DNA of 64,000 bases, from positions 36,506,501-36,570,500 of the forward strand of contig JALMGJ010000008.1 of the NCBI GenBank assembly GCA_023362775.1, written 5' to 3'. Positions within the stretch are counted from its first letter, which is position 1, and the number at the start of each line of letters is the position of its first letter. The position numbers and the translations under genes are program-made. A model generated the notes under the pieces. That model was not told the DNA's origin. It made no database searches and was given only the letters and a program-made list of their open reading frames with translations. Shown piece by piece: positions 13,001 to 22,000 of this stretch. The stretch comes from Charina bottae. Its lineage: Eukaryota; Chordata; Lepidosauria; Squamata; Charinaidae.

Positions 13001-16000
13001 CAGCTCATAATATAATGAGCAAAATAAAAACAGAATGCAAAATATATAGACGAGCTAGGATCCAACTGCTCAATGCAGCACATCCCAAAAGGGGTTCCAT
13101 CTACCCTACCCCAAGGCCTGGGAGAACAGGTAGGTCTTCAAGGCCTTCTGGAATGCCATCAGGGTGGAAGCCATATGCATGTCAGGAGGTATCTCATTCC
13201 AGAGAGATTTCCTGGGTCCCAGTAGATGGCACTGTTTCACTGAAAGGACCTGGAGCACACTGACTCTGTTGGCTCACACTGGATGGGCAGAAAGCATGGG
13301 AGATAGGCGGTCCCTCAAATAACCAGGCCCTATGCTATGTAGGGAATTATAGGTGATAAGCAGCACCTTGAAGCGGACCTGGAACCAAACTGGCAGCCTG
13401 TGAAGCAGAGGTGTCAGATAGACATACTGAGGCATGTGCATCACTTTCGGCTGCTGTATTCTGGACCAGCTGAAGCTTCCGGTTGGTCTTCAAGGGCAGA
13501 TCCATGTAGAACACATTGAAATGTGTGAGTTTCGCTTCCTTGCTGTTGCCTCTGCTCCACTGATGTGCAACTTTTAAGGACAGAAACCTTTTCCTGATTT
13601 CACTTGATGCCAGTTCTCTTCTTGACACCACAAAATATTTGGAAGGAACAGGGATTTCTTACCTTCCACAGGCTACCTGAGTCACTTGTGCACCAAACAG
13701 CTCTGCCACAAGACGTGGAAACAGCTCGTGGCGGGTGGAGTTGTGGCCAAGCTGCCCATAGCAGCCAGCTCCAAAGGTGCAGACCAATCCATCCTTGGTG
13801 GGAAAGAGGAAAAACATGGCACTGTTCAGCACAAACTCTTTGTCACTTGGCTGGGAATATTAAAAATTGTACAGATTGTGAGGAATAGTAGTAGTATGTA
13901 GTACAGAGTATGTAGTCTATACTCTGTACTACAGAGGCACCACCAAGGAAACTTAAATCCGTATCAAGGAAAGTGGTAATTGCAGCCTGTACAAACCACC
14001 ATGCATGAGTGTATTTTACTCCTGCTGAGACAGAAGTGTGCAGCTTTTGTTGGCTCATTGAGATCTACAGAATAAAATTGGGTAGGGGTGTAATGGTATG
14101 TGAAAAAGACCTTAAGAAACAGGGCAAAGAGATGCTGCCTAGGGAACGGTCAGATAAGAGAAGGCACAGCCCACAGCTGCATAATGGGCAGAGAAAGAGG
14201 CTCAGAAGGGACCTTCCCTAACTTCTCAGGCTGTAAAGGGGACGGTGGGAGATCTGTACTTTCAGATTCTTTAATGTAGCCTTACAATAAAGTAGAATTA
14301 GCTCATCTGGTTATGTTTCCTGTCTGGTCTACCTAGGAAGGCTGAAAAGGGGCCCTATCACAGCTCAGCTCTTTTCTCCCTGCCATGCCCTCCTGTAGGC
14401 CTTGGGATTATAGCCATGGATCTATGTGGCAAAGGTAGACATCCCTTTTAATTTCCCACAGTGCCCTTGACATAGAATTGCTGTAAGAGTTGATTCTGAG
14501 ACTGAACAAGATTTTAAAAACTGTTATGGAAACCATCAGCCCCCCTTTATCAGGAAGGAGATCCACCTCTTTCCTCCTTTACAGGAAGGCTGTGAGAAAA
14601 TGAATCAGAAATCTCCACCCTGCTGTACATGCAGATATATTAGTTCTAAATGGAAAGCATGTCACTTGAAGAAATTCTTGTACTCATATCCCTTTCAGCT
14701 CAATAAATCTTGCTAAAAAGAACTCTGAGAATTGAGCTTGGAAAAGAATCACCTTTGGTTCTGATAGATGCCAAAGAGCCTGACAATTGCTGTGAAGCAT
14801 TGTGGAAAGACTATCACCCAATAAGTCCATTCAAGAGAAATTGTGCTGAGACACCCCCCCCTTAATTTTGGAGCTGACTGATTCCTTTTTGAAGTAGTAC
14901 AAGAAACCATTCCCCTCCTTTCCTCCAAATTCCTCAACTTCTCCAGAGATTTTACCTTCTCACCATCTGACTCTGAATGCACCCTTTTCCCCATCCACCT
15001 ATTGATGTGGGAAAAGAAGAAATTCTAGCAAGGTGTTTATTTATTTTACAGTATGTATGAATGCCCCATCAATCATGATTCTGGTCTGGATTGTCCCCCC
15101 CCGTGTGTGTTTGTCAATAAGTTGCAAAGCACCTTTATCTGAATGTGGTTCAGAATTCTAGAGAAGACTGTATTACATCAAAGCTTTTTCTGAAACATTT
15201 TTCTCTTATTAGACAATGGAGTTAATATATCAAAATATTACATTAATATGGAAGAGCAATATAGTGTAAAATCAGTTCAGTAAGAAATACAGCTTGGTAG
15301 AATGGAAGAAGTTTTGACAAATTCCATGACACTTTAAACCTACCCTTTCCATGTGGCTTTTGATTTATTGCCTTCATCATCTCCTATTATAACTGAGCTA
15401 TAAATACATGCACTTTTACTTGCCACATTCTTTTATCTCTCCCTTGTTCTGTTGTTTCCCCCAAAATATTTTAATTGTAAGTTACATAATGGCAGGAAGC
15501 CATCTCAGTGGTCCACTTTCTGCTGTTCTGCTTGTCCTAGCCCTTTACCTGTTCAGGAACCACTTGTTGCTTAATTTGGGTAACACCCTTCCATGCAGAA
15601 AAATGAATGCATCCAGACTTATAGATGTAGGAAATGACATTGATGTTGGCTTTTGCATTTCCATTTTGCTCTCTGTGAAATTGTACCGTCGCAGCCATGA
15701 AGGCTAGAAACCTGTCCTGTTTGTTACGTTTTGTTTTGTTTTGTTCATGTTAAAAGGGGGAAAGGGTTAAACTAAATCCTGAACTGAGGAAATTCTGGCA
15801 TGTGTGAAATTAAATAAAAGTCACAGTCCAAGACAATACAAGTCACAGTCCTGGGGAAATTAAAAACCTTAGGGTTATCTGCTATCCTTGAGAGTGGAAC
15901 TAGACATGACAGAAAATATCATCCTACTGCTGCTACCAGCCTTACTTCTCCCTTTTCTCCAGTAATGTGTACGATACAACTTCAGCTCATTGTCCGTGAT

Positions 16001-19000
16001 AACCAGAGATGGGTTGTGAAAATGGACAACATAAGGGCAGCATCTCATGCACCTAAGCTTCCAGACAATTGCTGGATAAGAAGGAACACATGATAAGGTA
16101 CCCTGAGGGAAGTGGTTATACCCAACTAGAAACCAGGAGACTAAGAGTTCTAGTCCCGCCTTAGGCATGAAAGCCGGCTGGGTGACCTTGGGCCAGTCAC
16201 TCTCTCTCAGCCCAACTCACCTCACAGGGTTGTTGTTGTGAGGAAAACAGGAGGAGGAAGGAGTAATAGGTATGTTTCCCGCCTTGAGTTATTTATAAAA
16301 ATAATAAAGGCGGGATAGAAATTAAATAAATAAATAAAATAAGCAACTTATGGAATTCATTGCTGAGAGTATTGAGATGAACACCTAGTGGTTAATCTGA
16401 GAGAAAGGTGGTATCTAAGATATCATACAAATCAGATGAAAAGTTTTAAAAAGAAGTAAACCTTTGAGAGAACTGCAGTGTGCTCGCCACCACATGAAAT
16501 GAAGACTGTCTTCTTACGGTCTAATGCCTTCACGTTTGCAGGAGTGTATCTGTCTGAAAGGTAAAAGGAAAGTTAAACATAACCACTTCCAGACAGTGAC
16601 AATAGACATTTTTTAAAAATGGGTGAAATAACTCATTTGGCAGAGCTGGAAATTGCTTTGGGATTCTTTATGAAGTACTGTGCTTCCTTTCTGTATTTAG
16701 GAACATAAGCTGTATCTGAGCTTTCCAGATGTGTTGATCTCAATTACCCTCAGGACCATCTTCTCCTAGAATAATCTGCCCATCCTGTGTGATCATCCCA
16801 GGAAGGGATACAGTACTTCAGGTATTTCCTCATGGAGGGACAGGAACCGAGAAGCAGGCCTTCTCAGTGGCTGTCCCAGCTCTATGGGATACTTTGGCCC
16901 CCAAGGCTTAGACGATTCCCTCATTCTTAGTTTTTAGGAAAGTAGCTGGGCCTTTCAGGCTTCAGGGTTTCATTGACTGTTTTTAGATTATGTTTAAGTA
17001 ATTTCACTGTCAGAGTTTCTAATTTTTTTAATCTCTGCTTTTTAGTATAACTATCTCTTGTTGCTTTGGGGATTTTTAATGTAAGCCCTCTCAAGGTTAT
17101 TGAATTAAGTGGAGATACAGGTGATGTAATAATTAATTAAATGAATTCCCATAATACCCAGCCAGTATGGTTTGGAGAGCAGCAAGTTAGGGAAGGCTGA
17201 AGTAACAGAACAAAAGGAAGCTAATGTTCAACATGCCTTGAGGACAGCAGGTTAAGAAAGATAATGGAAAATAATGTTCCTTAGTGTGGCAAGAGAACTC
17301 CACTGAAATCCAATGATTACATTTTCAAGATCTACATCAGGGTTGGGGAACCTTTTTTCTGCCAAGGGCCATTTGGATATTTATAACATCATTCGCGGAC
17401 CGGGGGTCGGGGTTTGCGGGCAGGAGCCAATCACAAGCACCGGGGGCGGGGTTTGCAGGCGGGAGCCAATCGCGCAGCAGGGGGCGGGGTTTGCAGGCGG
17501 GAGCCAATCGCGCAGCAGGGGGCGGGGTTTGCAGGCGGGAGCCAATCGCACGGCAGGGCCAGACCAAATGATTTCGCGGGCCTTATACGGCCCGCGGGCC
17601 AGACGTTCCCCACCCGATCTACATGAATGACCAGAGTAATTTCAAGGCTTAAAATCTGTGGCTGTATCTCTTTTTCTTCAGATATGGATTGTTATGTTAA
17701 TGGAGAATACTGTACTACAAACCAGCAATGTTTGTGCAGTTGGGGCCATTGTTGGCCATGTAACTAAAGTAAATCAGCAGAAATGACCCTTGGTAAGCAA
17801 TGAGTGGCTATTCCACAATATATATGACTGAAACTCAACAGAAAGAAGAACCTCTTCCCAGCTGCCTATCATTCTAGACATTGCTACTAGTAACTAAGCA
17901 ATGAACAAGTTCTCTTTGGTCTGGCAGTGGCTTAGATGATATGTAATTGTGGAGAACTTCCCCATCCTCTTTACTCTCTCTTTCTTCTTATCATCCTGGG
18001 TTAATGGCAAAGGAATCTCCTTTCCTGCAGAAGATTCCAAGGGATAAGCCTAGAAAAACTGACCCTGCTTGACACCTTGAAGAGCTGTTGCAGGCCCCAG
18101 TATTGAGCTAGATCCATCTTCATCCTGGTATCTTTTAAATCTATTGAACAACATGACTACAAAGTCATACCCCCAAAAGATTAAGAGAGAAACTAGAGAC
18201 AATGACTCTAGATGGCCCATTTCATGTGATTATGAATGAGTGTATCTCAGATGCCCCCTCCACCACACTTACAGAATTTCTCCTCACCTTCTGTGTCTCC
18301 AAGGCCTAGTTGTCCAAACATATTCTTTCCCCAAGAGTAGACAGTACCAAACACAGAGACGGCCATGCTGTGAGCAGATCCAGCTGCAATATTAGCCAAA
18401 GGAATGCCTTCCAGCACTTGTACCAGCTGTGGTTCCTCAATGAGGTCCATCTCCTTTCCCACTCCAAGCTGGCCATGTTCATTCTGACCCCAGACAAAGA
18501 GTTCTCCTCCTTAGCACAACACACAAAAGGAAGCTGTTGATACAGAGTTATCTGTATTTATCTATACATTTCTATCCCATTTTGCCTTGAGAATTCAAAA
18601 TGGTGCACATGAAACTCCTCCTTGATTTTATCCCCACAATATTAACTTGTGAGATAGTTTGGGCTGAGAGAAATGACTGACCCCAAATCAAGAATTCCAT
18701 AGACAAGTAAGGCCTTTAACATGAGTTTCCACGTCCCACCCCAACATGTTAACTATTATGCTATACACTTTCCAGAAAGATTTAAATGTATTGGACCCAG
18801 TATGGAGCAGGCATCTATGGAGAAGCATGGGTGGTGCAGTCCAAGGTTCCCTCCTTTCTCCATTATATTTGATTTCGTTTTTACAAAATGCTTGTAAGAT
18901 AGATGTCAAAAGACAGTTATGGCTGCAAGTTAAGACACTTCTACATGGCACTATTTCCACTACTAGATTCCTCCAAAGAAGTTGTGTTCACTTTTGCCAA

Positions 19001-22000
19001 GTTCAGAAGGCTGAGAACAGGCAGAGAACAGCACGATCCAATCAGTGTGCTGTCCAGCTGACCAATAGGAGGGTACCCAAACCCATCATTCAATCAATGC
19101 CCTGTCCGAAGTTATGGCATAACAAAAATCACCCTTGTCCTGCTGCACACAGAAAGGAGAAAACATAAATGGCTATTCCTCTCCATGTTGTCCCAATATG
19201 CTGAGGGCATTTGTGCATTTTCCCCAACTTTTGAGCTGTTGGGATGAGGGGAAAGCAGATTTTTACTGATAAAATGTTCCATTTCGGAATGCCACTTATA
19301 GGACATTGCTTGAATGCATGCTCTTTCTTGTCTAAATCTCTCAGGACTCTTTTATTAGCTTCCCTAGCTTGAATTTGGCAAAAGCTACCCAGACACCTTG
19401 GCTCGGCATGGCTAGATAGGAATATTTATTGTATATTAGAATGAATCCACTTACAGCAGTTGATTGCCCTCCATCAACGTAAGGGTGTAGTCCCCTATCT
19501 TTCCCATGATTTTATGGATACCTAGCTTAGCATTTTTCAGGCTTGACGGTAGATAGTGGTCAGCTGTTGACAGGATCAGCATTCCTGCCTTAAGAAACTC
19601 TAGCTCCCAACATATCGCCCATACTTTTGGTCCAACCACCAATCCAGGCCTAGATTGGTTACTTCTGTCTTTCTTTTCCCTTCCCTTCTCTCTCTCTCCC
19701 TCTCTCTCTGTGTCCATGTGTGTTTGGGATTGGGAATTATTTTGTTTTCATTACTTACATTCCTTATTGTTTTTCGGGTTTAATTTTGAAATGTTTTATT
19801 TATTTTTTTATTTTATTTATTTTCTATCCCGACTTTATTATTTTTATAAACAACTCAAGGTGGCGAACACACCAAATACTCCTTCCTCCTCCTATTTTCC
19901 CCACAACAACAACCCTGTGAGTTGGGCTGAGAGACAGGGACTGGCCCAAGGTCACCCAGCTGGCTTTCATGCCTAAGGCAGGACTAGAACTCACTATCTT
20001 CTGGTTTCTAGCCTGGTGCCTTAACCACTAGACCAAACTGTTTATGCAAATCAGCTGGGGCATTCCAACTGAAACAAAAAGCAAGTAAGATAGTTATTAA
20101 AAGAAACACGCAAACAGCCAATACCTTTTGAAAGAGCCATGGAATGATGGTCACCACATGCAATCTGAACAATTTGTGTGTTTCCTAACTCTTTCAGTAG
20201 TCTGCAAAAAAATGAGGAGAAATGCATACTAATAATGTTGCTCAGTCATCAATATCTCTTATATATGAACTGGACAAGACAGTCAAGGATAAAAACACTT
20301 GTCATTGAAATGTGCACTTCACAAAATAGTTATGTGGGGAAGCTGCAACAGTTGTAAGTGTGAGGACCGACTGTAAGTTGGTTTTTTCAGCACCATTGTA
20401 AGTCTGAACCGTCACTAAATGAATGGTTGTTAAGCGAGGATTACCTATACCAGTAGCTCTCACTAGAGGCCCAAATGACCAGGCTCAAATTATCCTACTT
20501 CAGACACATTATGCGAAGACCCAGCAATCTGGAGAAGGCTCTAATGCTGGGAAAGGGGGAAAGAAAGAGAAGAAGAGGAAGACCAGCAGCAAGGTGGACA
20601 GACTCAGTTACAGTAGTGATGGGTGCACCATTGGGAGACTTGAAAGAACAGGTTAGGGATAGATCGTCATGGAGAAGATCTATCTATGTGGTCACTAGGA
20701 GTCAAAAACGACTTGATGGCACATAATCAATCAAATATCAGGATCAACCCAGGGGTAATGAATTTAGCTCCCATTTTCAATTCAATCATATTAAGATCTG
20801 TTTACAGAATTTGCAGAAAAAAAATTGAATTAGAATGTCCACAGCCAGCCAGCTCAACTCCCATTCCTTGCACTAGAACAGAGCTTTCCAAACTTTTCAT
20901 GTTGGTGACACACTTTTTAGACATGCATCATTTCGCGACACACTCTTACAGCAAGGCATCATTTCACGACACTCTCTTACAGCAGGGCACAAGGCAGGCA
21001 CTAGGACCTGTGTGGAATCACAGCAGGTTTGGAGGCAGCAAGGCACAAGGCAGGCACTACTAGGACCTGCACGGAATCCTGGCAGGGCTCGGAGGCAGCA
21101 GCAGCCGCGACACACCCAGACACTGCAGCCGACACACTGTGTCATGACACAGTTTGGAAAGCTCTGCACTAGAAGGTAGACTTAGTAATTTTCCTTTGTT
21201 TACATGGTTTGAGCTGGCCTTAATTTTTTTCAGCAACCCCTACAAATGTCTGAAAGTAGGGGACGGGGTGAGATAGAATGGGATGAGATGAAATAGTTAG
21301 AGCTTATTTAAGGAAAAAAATCAGAATATCAGCTTCTCAGTAAAGAGGTGGTTCTGCAAGCAACCTGAAAAGAATTACCAGAAGTGAACATGGATTTGTC
21401 AAAACCTTAGCAGATTGTAGGGATGCTGTAGATTTAATATATTTTGATTTCAGCAAAGTGTTTGACAAAGTACTCTAGCATTCTGATTAGCAATTTAGTT
21501 AAATGAGGGTTGGATGGCAAGACAACTAAATAGATACATAGCTGGCTTGAAAATTATACTCAAAGAGTGTTCATCAACAGTTCCTTAACAACTGGAAAGA
21601 TGAAAGCAGAAACTTGCAGGAAAAATTACCCTTATTGTTTTAATGTTGCATTCTTTTATGAAGTTTATTTATTTATTAAAGTATCTGTTTCATGGAATCC
21701 GTAAATCGGGTGGTTAGTTGTTCTCCCACCCGTGAGCCTTGTTCACTCAGGATTGAGAAACAACTGCCTTGCCATTAACATGTAGTAGGAGATCCCCCAC
21801 CTTGGTCGCGTTCCTTTGGTTGCAATATTGTGCTCTGAAAGTTTTCCATTTGAAGAGAGAATGAGCAGATGAGATGCTTCACAATCCAGTGAATGTATCT
21901 TGATTTTCTCTTTTAGGCGGATGCATCCTGCAAGACACAGCAAGAGAAAGTCCACATGATTTTCACCAATTATTATCTTAATTGGTGCTGAATTTATACA

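Noticed and set aside
18746..19168. 140-codon plus-strand open frame
   Set aside because: No recognisable domain, on the strand opposite to gene B, inside an intron; probably chance.
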